A stretch of 64,000 nt of DNA, taken from contig CM057835.1 in assembly GCA_030068075.1 (NCBI GenBank), forward strand, positions 20,547,957 through 20,611,956, read 5' to 3'. Within the stretch, counting starts at the first letter, position 1. Each line of letters begins with the position of its first letter. The notes beneath the pieces are model-generated. The model was not told the DNA's origin, searched no databases, and saw only the letters and a list, made by a program, of their open reading frames with translations. This document shows positions 22,703 through 33,860 of the stretch, piece by piece. This DNA is from Paguma larvata. Its lineage: Eukaryota; Chordata; Mammalia; Carnivora; Viverridae. Position numbers and translations under genes: made by a program.

Positions 22703-24735
22703 CCCTGACTTTCTCCTACATAGTGGTCTTAAGATAGCAGCACTGAATAACGGTAGCTGCAAAAGTTGTAAGTCCTCATGCGACTGAGGCTCAGAAATCA
22801 CAAAAAGTCACTTTTCTTACACTCTATTGACTAAAACAACATAACACAAGACTACATTGAAGAAAAGGAGAAAATAACACTGCTTTTGATGGGAAGAGTG
22901 GCAAAGTCACACTGCAAAGGGATGTTGTACTCATAGATGGACACTGTTTTACAGACAAACAATAGTATGCATGCAAAAGCACTTAGAATAGTGCTTACAT
23001 TTATCTTAGTAGGAATGAATAAACGGCAATGATGATGATGGTGATCTTGATTATGATGATGGCGATAAGTTCAATATGAATTAATACCGGTAGCTTTAGC
23101 ACTTGAAGATTCTATCCTCGTCTTCAATATCAAAATCACTCTCCATAAGACCTAGGAAAACTCATTCACTCTTCATTATGTTATATCGTTGCCTTGCTAT
23201 TAATCTAATACTCTGAAGCTTTCCTGAGCACTCAGCAGTATGACTTAAGATCCTAAATACATTGCTAGAGGGTCAGGAGGGTAAGAAACAACAATAACTT
23301 AATGTCCTCATTCTTTCTGAGGTTGTAGTACAGTCCTAACAACTTCAATTGCAAGGCTTAAATGCATACATGTACCAAGTATTGGATTAAGGAGTTCAAG
23401 GATATTTTATTGAAATATCTCTTTAAAAATATTGAGGATAAGCCAGTGCTAAAATCAGTTTTCTTCCAAAAGGCAAACTATTAGCAAATCCTCGGAGAAT
23501 ATCTCTGGTTTTGGTGTTTAAGGCAATAGAATCTTACACTTTCAGTGTTAATGGTATACGCACAGGCCAACTTTTAGGAAGGCAATTATCTGTAAAATGT
23601 GCCATTTTAAAACAGACTAGAATATTCATTTGTTTTGATGGTGAGAAATGGAAATGTAGGAGGTGACACAAATATGTGAGTTGCTTTGTTGTTGTAATGA
23701 TAACTGAGAATTCTCTTAGTGAAAAACAAAACAAAACAAAGATAAACTTAGCTTAGCGGGAGTGATGAGGAGATAAAAACTGCCAAGGACCAGTAAGCAA
23801 CACGACTCCCTGAATTAAACAGCAGCCCAAATTACTCAAAGCTGGAGTGCCCCCACCTTCAGGTAGACAGTGAAAGGTATGCATTTGTGACCCACCTGTA
23901 TCAATAGAACCCATTCAGGGCCCACATGAGACCCACTGATTTTGGTGTATTACAAGAAATGGTTGTTAATGGTGGGGTATGGGAAGCTACTTTCAGGAAA
24001 GACATTTTCTTGGCACAAAGAAGGTAGTGGCTGAGTGATCATTTATGAGGAGGACAAGAGACGAATCTTGGTTAAAATTAGCTGCCTTTTTGGTCTACGG
24101 AGAGGCAGTGAATATCCGACAATATCAGTTTGCAAAAATGGAATATTGTTCAGGGTGGAGAGAGCTTCATTTGTCATCTGAATTCCTTAGGGAAGCATTT
24201 CTTTTTCTGTATTTGAACAGGTAAACCTTTTATAAAACGGGCCCTGAAATTCCAAATTGGAAGCTGTTTGCTCCTAAATATTCACACCTTGTTATAGGCA
24301 GGCTTTATTCAGATTCTCTGTCTGAGCCAGCTTAGGCTGATTGCAGAATTAATCTTGAGGCAACTATATTCATTGACATTTAACTGATGGACCTGTTATC
24401 TGCACATCAGACTAAATTGTTCTAAACCCAATTGATTAAGCAAAGTCGGTTTTACATGGTCTATATCTACACAGGCAATGAGCAATGAAGAGTTAAGCAG
24501 AAAACCTAAATTACCCCTCCATGAAATATCACATCACCCACTCTCTTACTGCTATTACCAATAACAATAAACTTAATAAGTCTATCTCAATTGAACTGAT
24601 TGGTTATATGTGTTGTTTTAAAATTAGAAGTCATTAATTCCCCATCAACCACTTCCTTAACTATAGAAGATTGCATTTAATATTACCCCGATTAGCTAAG
24701 GTTATTTTCCAGTGTTTTCAGAGAAAGAAATAAAG
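22703..24735. other. No recognised repeat or gene, 2 kb
   Basis: Contains a short GAT-rich stretch (about 23028-23066). The part at 24240-24480 has many homeodomain-type TAAT/ATTA cores and no repeat signature. No coding frame above 70 codons. Confidence 0.5.
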
Positions 24736-24739
24736 AAAC

Positions 24740-24895
24740 CATAGGAATTGTCTAAGCTAACACTCTCATTTGACAGGAAAAGACTTCCTGAAAACTATTG
24801 AAATTAAATATTTTACTCAAAGTTATGAAGCCAGTTAGTAGTAGAGCCAAGACAAATTCTAGTCTGGACTCCTTTCCACTATTCCATCATGTTAT
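24740..24895 (-). mobile_element. MIR (antisense), next to a SINE
   Basis: CTCATTTGACAGGAAAAGAC, TACTCAAAGTTATGAAGCCAG, TTAGTAGTAGAGCCAAGACA and GACTCCTTTCCACTATTCC follow the antisense MIR order (core 'acttgcccaaggtcacacagc', here diverged). The next SINE begins immediately after it. Confidence 0.65.
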
Positions 24896-24898
24896 TTA

Positions 24899-25104
24899 AT
24901 TTTTTTTTAGTGTTTATTTATTTCTGAGAGAGACAGAGCATGAGTGGGGAAATGGCAGAGAGAGAAGGAGACATAGAATCTGAAGCAGGCTCTAGGCTCT
25001 GAGCTGTCAGCACAGAGCCCAATGTGGGGCTCGAATCATGAACTGTGAGATCATTACCTGACCCGAAGTCAGATGCTTAGCCCACTGAGCCACCCAAGTG
25101 CCCC
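24899..25104 (-). mobile_element. CAN-SINE, left member of a head-to-head pair
   Basis: In reverse complement it has GGGGCACTTGGGTGGCTCAG, a GATTCGAGCCCC B box, a CT-rich body and an A tail. A weak duplication (TGTTATTT on the left, TGTTGTTATTT on the right) may mark its target site. Its head faces the head of the SINE at 25133, 28 bp away. Confidence 0.95.
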
Positions 25105-25132
25105 ATCTATGTTGTTATTTTAAAGCATATTC

Positions 25133-25318
25133 GGGGGCACCTGGGTAGCTTAGTTGGTTAGGCGTCAGACTTCAGCTGAGGTCATGATCTAACAGTTGGT
25201 GGGTTCAAGCCCCACATCGGGTGTCTCCCCAGACACAGAGAGTGTCTCCCTCTCTCTCTGCCCCTCCCCCACTCACGCTCTGTCTCTCTCTCAAAAATAA
25301 AATAAAACAAAAAAAAAG
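25133..25318 (+). mobile_element. CAN-SINE, right member of a head-to-head pair
   Basis: GGGGGCACCTGGGTAGCTTA head, GGGTTCAAGCCCC B-box region, a shortened body (about 20-30 bp missing after the tRNA-derived part relative to other copies) and a mixed A tail. No clear target-site duplication. Confidence 0.95.
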
Positions 25319-25765
25319 TACATCCCATCATTTTACTATGACTGCATTTCAATGCTTAGCAATCCTCATTGGGGAAAGTTTTTCATCACACTTTTGTTTG
25401 AATTAACTCACTACAGACTTCTTTAGTTCATTTTCCAATTGGCCTTTGAGGTCCCCAACCTAAAGCCAAACCCTAAATCATGACCCTAAAGCTGAATTGT
25501 GTAAACTTCATGTCATAGTTTAATTCTTCAATTTCCTTAAGGGCGTATTTGATTTCTCAATTATTTCTTTTCAAGTCCACATGTAACGAGTCAGGTCTCC
25601 TACCTCCTTAAAAATGCTTGTTTATATATTGTTATTCTAGCAACTACTTCCACACTCTACTAAGTGAAAAAATAAAGGCAGACAACATCAATCTACATTT
25701 ACAGTTGAGTCATTAGAGGGTCACGTAGTTGCCCATTAGAGGACTTGGGTTGTAGTACTGAAAAA
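25319..25765. other. No recognised feature
   Basis: Unique-looking, AT-rich sequence with no coding frame or repeat text. Confidence 0.5.
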
Positions 25766-26029
25766 AAATGCAAAACATTCCTGCTCTCATCAAGATAATA
25801 TTCTAAGATGGAAGACAGAAAATAAACTAATTTTTAAATATATAACATGCCAAGTGGTGACAAAGACTATGAAAACATAGAAAACATGATGAAGGAACTG
25901 ATGGTAGCAGGAAGATGTGAATTAGGGCAGATAGGGAAAGTCTCTTTAAGGATATCTGAGCAAAGGTTCAAAGGCAATGAGTCAGTAGATTTGCAAATAT
26001 CTCGGGAAAAGGTGGGTATAAAATGATAC
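25766..26029 (-). mobile_element. L2 3' UTR (antisense)
   Basis: CATTCCTGCTCTCATCAAGA, GACAGAAAATAAACTAATTT, GCCAAGTGGTGACAAAGACT, GGGAAAGTCTCTTTAAGGAT and GCAAATATCTCGGGAAAAGG follow antisense L2 in order. It ends where an L1M begins. Confidence 0.72.
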
Positions 26030-26518
26030 AGCTACTTTGGAAAATAGTCTGGAAGTTCTTCAAATGTTTAAACACAGATTGGCCGTATGACTCAGCAAAT
26101 CCACTCTGAGGTATATAGCTAAGAGAAACTAAAACATGTCTGTGTGAAAACTTTTACTCACATGCTTAGAGTGACATTATTCATAACAGCCAATTGGTGA
26201 AAACAACCCAATGTCACTTAATGGACGAATGGGTAAACAAAATGTGGTTTTTATTAACTGCCCATAAAAAAGAAATAAAGTACAGAGACATGTTAAAATG
26301 TTGATGAAATTTGAAAACATTACACTAAATGAAAGAAACTATTTACAAAAGACCACATGTTATATGATTCCATTTTTACAAAATGCCCAGAAAAGCAGTT
26401 CTATAGAGACAGAAAGTAAATTAGTGGTTGCTTAAGGCTGGGGTGGATGGGGGTATGCAGGGAGGGCAATACCTAAAGGTTATGGGGTTTCTTTTAAAGG
26501 TGAAAAAATATTCTAAAA
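26030..26518 (+). mobile_element. Old L1M, 3' part, first of three pieces
   Basis: Reads as the end of L1 ORF2 and the 3' untranslated region: CTACTTTGGAAAATAGTCTGG, ATGACTCAGCAAATCCACTCT, GACATTATTCATAACAGCCA, AATGGACGAATGGGTAAACA, TAGTGGTTGCTTAAGGCTGG. It breaks off at TTCTAAAATTGAC and resumes at about 28534 with AAATTGATTGTGGAGATGGG, because a younger L1 has inserted. A third piece lies at 29353-29430. Confidence 0.85.
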
Positions 26519-27885
26519 TTGACGTGGAACACAAAGAAATAAAAAGCATCCAAATAGGCAAGGAAGAAGTCAAACTTTCACTCTTTGCAGATGACACGAT
26601 ACTCTACTTGGAAAACTCAAAAGATTCCACCAAAAAACTGCTAGAACTGATCTATGAATACAGCAGAGTCACAGGATATAAAATTAAAGCACAGAAACTG
26701 GTTGCATTCCTGTACACCAATAATGAAGCAGCAGAAAGATAAATCGAGGAATTGATTCCATTTATAATTGCACCAAAACCCATAAAATACCTAGGAATAA
26801 ACCTAACCAAAGAGGTAAAAAAATCTATACACTGAAAACTATAGAAAGCTTATGAAAAAAAACTGATGAAGACACACACAAAAAAAGGAAAAATATTCCA
26901 TGCTCGTGGATTGGAAGAACAAATATTGTTAAAATGTCTATACTTCCCAAGGCAATCTACATATTCAGTGCAATCCCTATCAAAATAACACCAGAATTCT
27001 TCACAGAACTTGAACAAACAATCCTAAAATTTGTATGGAACCAGAAAAGATCCTGAATAGCCAAAGCAATCCTGAAAAAGAAAACCAAAGCTGGAGGCAT
27101 CAAATTCCAGACTATAGGCTGTATTACAAAGCTGTAATCATGAAGACAGTATGGTACTGGCACAAGAATGGACACATAAATCAATGGAACAGAAAAGAGA
27201 ATCCAGAAATGGACCCACAAACATATGGCCAACTAATCTTTGACAAAGCAGGAAAGAATATCCAATGGAATAAAGACAGTCTCTTCAGCAAATGGTGTTG
27301 GGACAACTGGACAGTGACATGCAGAAAAATGAACCTGGACCAAAGGAGAAAGCAGGGCAAAAACCTCTTTGACCTTGGTTGCAGCAACTTCTTACTCAAC
27401 ACGTCTCTGGAGGCAAGAGAAACAAAAGCAAAAATGAACTATTGGGACCTCATCAAGATAAAAACCTTCTGCACAGTGAAGGAAACAATCAGCAAAACTA
27501 AAAGGCAACCAGTGGAATGGGAGAAGATATGTGCAAATGATGTATCAGATAAAGCATTAGTATCCAAAATCTGTAAAGAACTTCTCAAACTCAACACTCA
27601 AAAAACAATCCAGTGAAGAAATGGGCAAAAGACATGAATAGACACTTTTCCAAGGAAGACATCCAGATGGGTAGAAGACACATGAAAAAATGCTCAACAT
27701 CACTCATCATCAGGGACATACAAATGAAAACCACAATGAGATACTACCTCACACCTGTCAGAATGGCTAACATCAACAACTCAGGCCACGACAGATGTTA
27801 TCGAGGTTGCAGAAAAAGAGGAACCCTTTTGCATTGCTGGTGGGAATTGCACAACCATTCTGGAAAACAGTATGGAGTGTCCTGA
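26519..27885 (+). pseudogene. L1 ORF2 reverse transcriptase, broken, N-terminus missing
   Basis: Coding remnant of the L1 endonuclease/reverse transcriptase protein. The endonuclease domain and the start of the reverse transcriptase domain are absent. What remains covers the FADD motif onward (26519-26742), then a long open stretch at 27035-27616 (DPQTYGQLIFDKAGKNIQWN, LNTSLEARETKAKMNYWDLI), then a shifted frame at 27613-27885 with the Cys-rich C-terminal motif. The stops are spread out, which suggests decay by point mutation after insertion. Confidence 0.88.
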
Positions 27886-28530
27886 AAAAATTAAAAATAG
27901 AGCCACCCTATGACCCAGCAATTGCACTACTAGGTATTTATGCAAAGGATACAGATGTGCTATTTTGAAGGGGCACATGCACCCCAATGTTTGTATAGCA
28001 GCACTATCGATAGTAGCCAAAATATGGAAAGAGCCCAAATGTCCACTGACAGATGAAGTGATAAAGAAGATGTGGTATATGTATATACAATGGGGTATTA
28101 CTCAGCATTCAAAAATAATGAAATATTGCTATTTGCGACAATGCGGATGGAACTAGAGGGTATTACGCTAAGAGAAATTAGTCAGTCATTCAGAGAAAGA
28201 CAAATATATATGACTTCACTCATATGTGGAATTTACTATACAAAACAGATGAACATAAGGGAGGGAAGCAAAAATAATATAAAAACAGGGAGGGAGACAA
28301 AATATAAGAGACTCTTAAATATAGAGAACAAACTGAGGGTTGCTGGAGGGGTTGTGGGTGGGGAGGATGGGCTAAATGGGGATGGGGGATTAAGGAGGAC
28401 ACTTGTTGGGATGAGCGCTGGGTGTTATATGTAGGGGATGAATCGCTGGATTCTACTCCTGAAATCATTATTGCACTATATGCTAACTTGGATATAAATT
28501 TAAATAAATAAATAAATAATAAATAAATAC
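26519..28530 (+). mobile_element. Carnivore L1, 5'-truncated, with ORF2 remnant and 3' end
   Basis: Starts inside the reverse transcriptase domain and runs to an AAATAAAT-type tail. The frame at 26519-26742 reads [24 protein letters not shown] (26584-26595) is the catalytic Asp-Asp motif. Later blocks include [20 protein letters not shown] and the C-terminal Cys/His-rich [16 protein letters not shown] (from 27796). A stop at 26742, frame changes near 26750-27035 and 27613, and further stops after 27885 make it dead. From about 28200 the text is the carnivore L1 3' end (AACTGAGGGTTGCTGGAGGG). It lies inside an older L1M, with AAATTGA-like bases on both sides as a possible target-site duplication. 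Confidence 0.92.
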
Positions 28531-28597
28531 ATAAGTGAAATTGATTGTGGAGATGGGTGCATAGAATCTCTGAATACACTAAAAACCATTGCACTTG
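28531..28597 (+). mobile_element. Old L1M, second piece
   Basis: AAATTGATTGTGGAGATGGG, a GCATAGAATCTCTGAATACAC block and TAAAAACCATTGCACTTG continue the L1M 3' untranslated region from 26518. It stops where the LTR-like element begins. Confidence 0.8.
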
Positions 28598-29352
28598 TGG
28601 TTTAATAAGAAATAGATTTAATCTTTGTCCCCAGATCCTGGCACAGAGCTCCTAATTCTCCTGGAATTTCCTGAGTGATAGAAATGTTATTCATAAGGAA
28701 CCCCTTTTTATCACACCTGAGTTTATGCTAATGAGGTGACTTAGGGTGGGGCTTCTGGATAGCCTCAAGTTAAGGCTGGTCACCAAGTGATTGGAATTTG
28801 GGAACTTCCTCTCTACCCACTGACTGCTAGAAAGTGGAATAAGGGATGGAAATTAAAGCTCCATAAAAACCCTTGAACAATGAGATTTGCTAAGCTTCCG
28901 GGCTGGTGAATGCCTCCACGTAGTGGGAAGGTGGTGTACTCTAACTCCATGGGGTGGGGTGCAGAAGCTCCTGTACCTGGGACATTTCTGCACCTCATCC
29001 TATGTACCTCTTCGTCTGGTGTTCATCTATATTCTTTAATACTCTCCTTTATTATAGACCAGTAAATGTCTATTTCCTGAGTTTTGTGAACCACTCTAGC
29101 AAATTATCAAACCCAAGGAGGGAGTTCTGGAAACATCTGGTTTGTAGCTGGTCAGTCAGAAGTATAGGTGGTAATCTGGACTTGCACTGGCATCGGAAGT
29201 TGGGGAGCAGTCTCGTGGGACTCAGCCCATAACTTGTGGGATCGAATGCTACCTCTAGGAAGATAGTATAAGAATTGAATTGAAATGTTGGACACGTAGC
29301 TGGCGTCTGGACACCTGAGAATTGTTGGTGGTGATGCAAATCACCCTAGACA
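28598..29352 (+). mobile_element. LTR-like element, about 755 bp, TG…CA ends, probable solo LTR
   Basis: It interrupts an L1M whose text continues on both sides, so its limits are clear: TG at 28598 and CA at 29351-29352, with TTG directly outside each end (a poor match for a full 4-6 bp duplication). Inside are TCACACCTGAGTTTATGCTA, TGAACCACTCTAGCAAATTA, GTCTCGTGGGACTCAGCCCA and GACACGTAGCTGGCGTCTGG, text I recognise from a dispersed mammalian repeat whose name I cannot give. LTR class is inferred from the length and TG/CA termini. No retroviral genes are present. Confidence 0.5.
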
Positions 29353-29430
29353 TTGTATACATTAAATGAATGAGTTGTAGTGTATGCTAATTACATCTGA
29401 ATAAAACTGTTCTTTAAAAAAAGAAAAAAG
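29353..29430 (+). mobile_element. Old L1M, third piece and 3' end
   Basis: TTGTATACATTAAATGAATG and GCTAATTACATCTGAATAAAACTG, followed by a run of A and AAAAG, is the L1M terminus and tail. It completes the element begun at 26030. Confidence 0.82.
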
Positions 29431-31432
29431 AAAAAAAACTAGAGAAGTTTGGTGTCGGGGTCTCAATTCGTGCTCAGGCACCGAAATTTTACTCACAATT
29501 ATTTTTGTACCACCAGTACAAACGTGAACAAAGTGAAAATAAATAATTTGATGTTATTATGGAAATGGTTTTGTCCTCCTGGGATGCCCGGAAAGGTCTG
29601 GGGATCCCCTATCCATCTAGAGACACATGGTTTAAGAGAATAAAGGTGTTGTATAGAATAATACTCACATCATGCCGTATCACACTTCTCCTGGAGAGAG
29701 CTTCATCAGCAAGTTTTCACTTGGATCTCATTCAAGGATTGGAATCTCTCACGGAGCCAAATGCCATTTTTATAAATTGTTTTCACCTATAGTACCATTG
29801 AGTGTCATGGGTCCCAAGAGAGGAAGACATACAGATCTCCGGTGTATTTCATTTTCAGTGTGGAATTGCACCAGTACCAATAAATATTTGTTGTGAATGA
29901 ATCCATAACCCCTTACAAATTACTCTTTGGTTGTATTTCTGATTGCTTTGTTACAGGCAATAAACACTGCCATACAGAAGACCTCTAATGTGTTTTAATC
30001 AAATAACAGAATCCTAAAAAGGTCAGAACTGTAACTTAAAAAAGCACTTTTCCCTGGCTGTCCCCAAAGGAATTAAAGATCACAATGTGAGTGATTCCCT
30101 AAGCAGAAATGCCATCCAAACATGAGAATCAAAAATGCGTTGCTTCAAAGTAGGACAGCATCGACAATAAGTTGGAAAAACACAAATAAATTTCTCTTGG
30201 GCCCTGGACCACCTTCTTTCATTTCTCTCTTTCATCTAGGTTTGAGAAATTAAATTATTTTCATGGATTTGAGAAATTCAATCCTCATATCAGCAAATGG
30301 AAGGAACCATTGTGTTACCAATCAGTTTAATAAAACAATTTGGCCCGTGCTGTATGGAATTTATTTACTTTTGTCAGTAATTTCCCCCAGGATAGTTATA
30401 ACTCTGACCATTCATTGCATGCAATTTTATCCAGGAAATGGAATCAAAGACAGGGCGGTAACTTCACTTGATCTTGAGGTCTGGAGCAGTTGCCAAGGTG
30501 TCTAGTTTTATTGGTGCACTCGTTGGCCTTATCAGCCAGCTTCCCTATTTAAATACAATTTGTCACTTCACATTCATTTATTTTTGACACCTTATACATC
30601 ATTTGAGCACTGACTGTCCGGGAATAAATATATAGAGAGAAGAGAAATTGGCAAACTAAGTGTAAATGTCAAGAATTTAAAGGCCACAAAAGAATGGAGA
30701 TATTTTAAAGCCTTATGTACCACACTAGCAGCAATAACTGCAACTAGAAAGAAAGTAAAGGTGGAATACGTGTGCAATAGGAATTTCCAAAGGTAACTAT
30801 TTGTTTGTCTGTTTGTTTGTTATTCAAACCTATACATTTAAATAGTCATGTAGTTCTGTAAGGTTTGATAGGAAAATAATTTCCCTGCCCCCACCATTTT
30901 CCACTTCCCAAAGCAATTACTTTCAGTTCTTTCAGTGGATTTGTTTGATATGTACCTCTGTATATATGAAAGCGTGCATACACTACTACTTTTTGATTTA
31001 TCAATTTTAAGCATCACCCATTTACTCCTTATGATGGAAAATGAGAATTTTACTTTCTTTCACCTTTTCACACTCCCTAGGTTACACGTGTATCTTTCCT
31101 GTCCATAGCCCTAATATTGAGCATATTATTCAGTGTTTATGTAGGCAAACACTATACCTGGCTGATCAGGTAGTGTATTACAGTTATTGTTTCTTTACTG
31201 TGCAACATCCTTCTATTTTTCAAGGTTAATAATTGTTTGTTTACCTAATTCTCTATATAATGAACTCTAACTTCTTGCCAGTATATTAAAACGTGTTAAA
31301 TACTTTATCAATTTTATGTTACTGGAATAAAAAATGTCTCGTAGTAGAGCCTTCAAATCTGTTCCTGTTTGAATTAATTGATTTCCAAACTTGTTATATA
31401 GCTGCCATCTTGGGATTTTTTTTTTGTTTTTG
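29431..31432. other. No confident feature, 2 kb
   Basis: A short L2-like tail (ACCAATAAATATTTGTTGTGAATGAAT) lies at about 29870-29905. A small (GTTT)n run is at 30802-30820. The rest is unassigned, with frames below 81 codons. Confidence 0.45.
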
Positions 31433-31941
<509 letters not shown>

Positions 31942-31989
31942 ACCATCAGCCTAGAGGTTCCCATGGTCTATCGTTGGTGATAGAATCTT

Positions 31990-32702
31990 TATTTCTTGGG
32001 TCTCCTGTTCTTCGTATTTGGTTTACTTCCTCATTTTGGTAGAGCATGACTTCCAATATCTTCCTAAACATTCATGCATGGGAAATACATTTTAAAAAAT
32101 CTTCATTCTCTCCTCCTCCATAATTAAGAGTTTGTATGGACAAACATTATAGATTGGAAGTTATTTTTCTCAGAACTTTGAAGCCATTTCTTAATTTTCA
32201 TAACTTTTAGGAGGAGGTTTTAGAGAAGTCCGATGGTATTTTGAAACTTATTCTTGTGTAGTATCTGTTTTTTCTGTCTTCCAAAGCTTGGGTTTTTATT
32301 TTCTTTGTCTATAGTATTCTGAAATATCACAGTGATTTACCTTTGTGTATTCTAATTTTATCCATTGTTCTGAGGACTTTGTAGGCCTATTCATTCTGGA
32401 AATTTTGGGATTTAGTTTTTGCTAGTATTTCTTTGATGATATCTTTTTTTCTTCAATTTTATTTTTAACATTTATTTCTGGGACCCCATGTTTGGATTTT
32501 GAACCTCTTGGGCTGGTCCTTTAATTTTCCTATTGATTTTCTTCCTTTAACCTTATGACTTTTTTTCTGGCACATTTCTTGACTTTATCTTCTAATCTTT
32601 CTATTGAATTTATCAATTCTTAAAACAAAGTTTCTTAGAGTGTTTATGTTTTAAGAAGGAACTCTGTTCTTTTATCTCTGAGGATAGTGATAATTTTATT
32701 TG

Positions 32703-32746
<44 letters not shown>

Positions 32747-32790
32747 TCTATGACTCTGCAAGTTGATTTTTTTCTGTTGTTTTGTTTTGA
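31990..32790 (-). mobile_element. Ancient L1-like segment (L1M or HAL1 type), antisense
   Basis: T-rich text such as GTATTTCTTTGATGATATCT, CTTCTAATCTTTCTATTGAA, GAACTCTGTTCTTTTATCTC and TGAGGATAGTGATAATTTTA resembles antisense L1M/HAL1 sequence. A pure (TC)n at 32706-32742 sits where that family has a short TC run. Subfamily and left edge are uncertain. Confidence 0.45.
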
Positions 32791-33049
32791 TTCCTGACTT
32801 TCACATTAAATGGTTATCTCAAGTGCCTGGTACTCTGGGGTAATCTGATCATATTTAAGAGCAAGATGATAAAAAGACAAAAAACCTGTGTATGCAAGTG
32901 CCATTAAATAAATGAAGGCCTAGGTCATAAGAAGCTGTTAGCTTCTCCTTTCTTCCTCTTCGAGTCCCAAACTATCTTGTAAAGAGTTTGGGCTACCATG
33001 GTGGAGACAAAGGTGGGAGGGTGTAGGGGAGATGCCTAGCAAGACTACA

Positions 33050-33285
33050 ACCATTCCAGCCTTCCCTCCAGCTGAGGTCAGAGGTGTGAGTGAAGTCATC
33101 ACGGAGTTCCAGCTCCAGTCCAGCCTCTAGATAACCAGAACTGCATGAGTGACTCCAGGTAATGCATGCAGAAGAATCACCCAGATGAGCCCAGCCCAGA
33201 CTGTAGAACCATGAGCAAATGCATAGTTATTTTTAGCCACAAGGAATTGGAGTAGTTCGTATGCCTACTGGAAAAGTCTAATAGA
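33050..33285 (+). mobile_element. MLT1-type LTR, 3' half
   Basis: In order: CCCTCCAGCTGAGGTCAGAG, GTTCCAGCTCCAGTCCAGCC, TCTAGATAACCAGAACTGCATGAGTGACTCCAG, CACCCAGATGAGCCCAGCCC, CATGAGCAAATGCATAG and TTTTTAGCCACAAGGAATTGG. This is the layout of the 3' half of MLT1 (MaLR) LTRs in forward orientation. The 5' half may extend to about 32860 but is not recognisable. Confidence 0.72.
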
Positions 33286-33719
33286 GAGGAACAAAAATGT
33301 ATGATACAGAATGAAAATCACTGAAACAATAAAAAATGGGGGGGGGGAGTATTAGAAGGGACAGATGAGGATGATGCAGGGAATACCACAGGTGAGTGGT
33401 CATTTCATAACATTTCTTGCTTATCATACCACCGTGGACCTTCTTTGTCCATTAACAAGACTAATGTGTTCACAGTCTTGGTGACAGTGAAGTTGAAGGT
33501 GGGCGCTCCGGTACTCTAGGTATGAAAATTCATGGTAAATTCCCCATCCTACAGCAGTGAGTCCCAGATAATAGAACATTTCTGGCCCCTGAGTTTCAGC
33601 CTATTCATACAAACAGAGGAAAAGTATGTGACTAGTTGTCCAGCAAAGATGCTACTAAAATGCTTTATGGAGAAAATATGAAGAAGGACCGAACCAAGGC
33701 AGTGATGCTGGAATAGAGA

Positions 33720-33860
33720 GTTGTGAGAAATAGTTGTGAGGTGCCATCTAGAGGAATCAGTGACTGATTAGTCTTATAGGTAAAGAGAGAAGGAGAAATA
33801 AAGGATGATGCACAAATTCTGATTTGCATGGATAAGTAGAAGGCCTTATTCTCTGGGATG
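33720..33860 (-). mobile_element. L2 fragment (antisense)
   Basis: AAATAAAGGATGATGCACAAATTCTGATTTG, preceded by GAGAGAAGGAG, resembles the antisense L2 block 'ggagtcaaggatgactcccaggtttctgg'. Heavily diverged. Confidence 0.4.

Noticed and set aside
27035..27616. 193-codon open frame
   Set aside because: It is part of the broken L1 ORF2, not a host gene; flanking frames continue the same L1 protein with stops and shifts.
28598..29352. Possible endogenous retrovirus
   Set aside because: Only an LTR-like sequence is present, with no gag, pol or env remnants. Called an LTR-like element at most.
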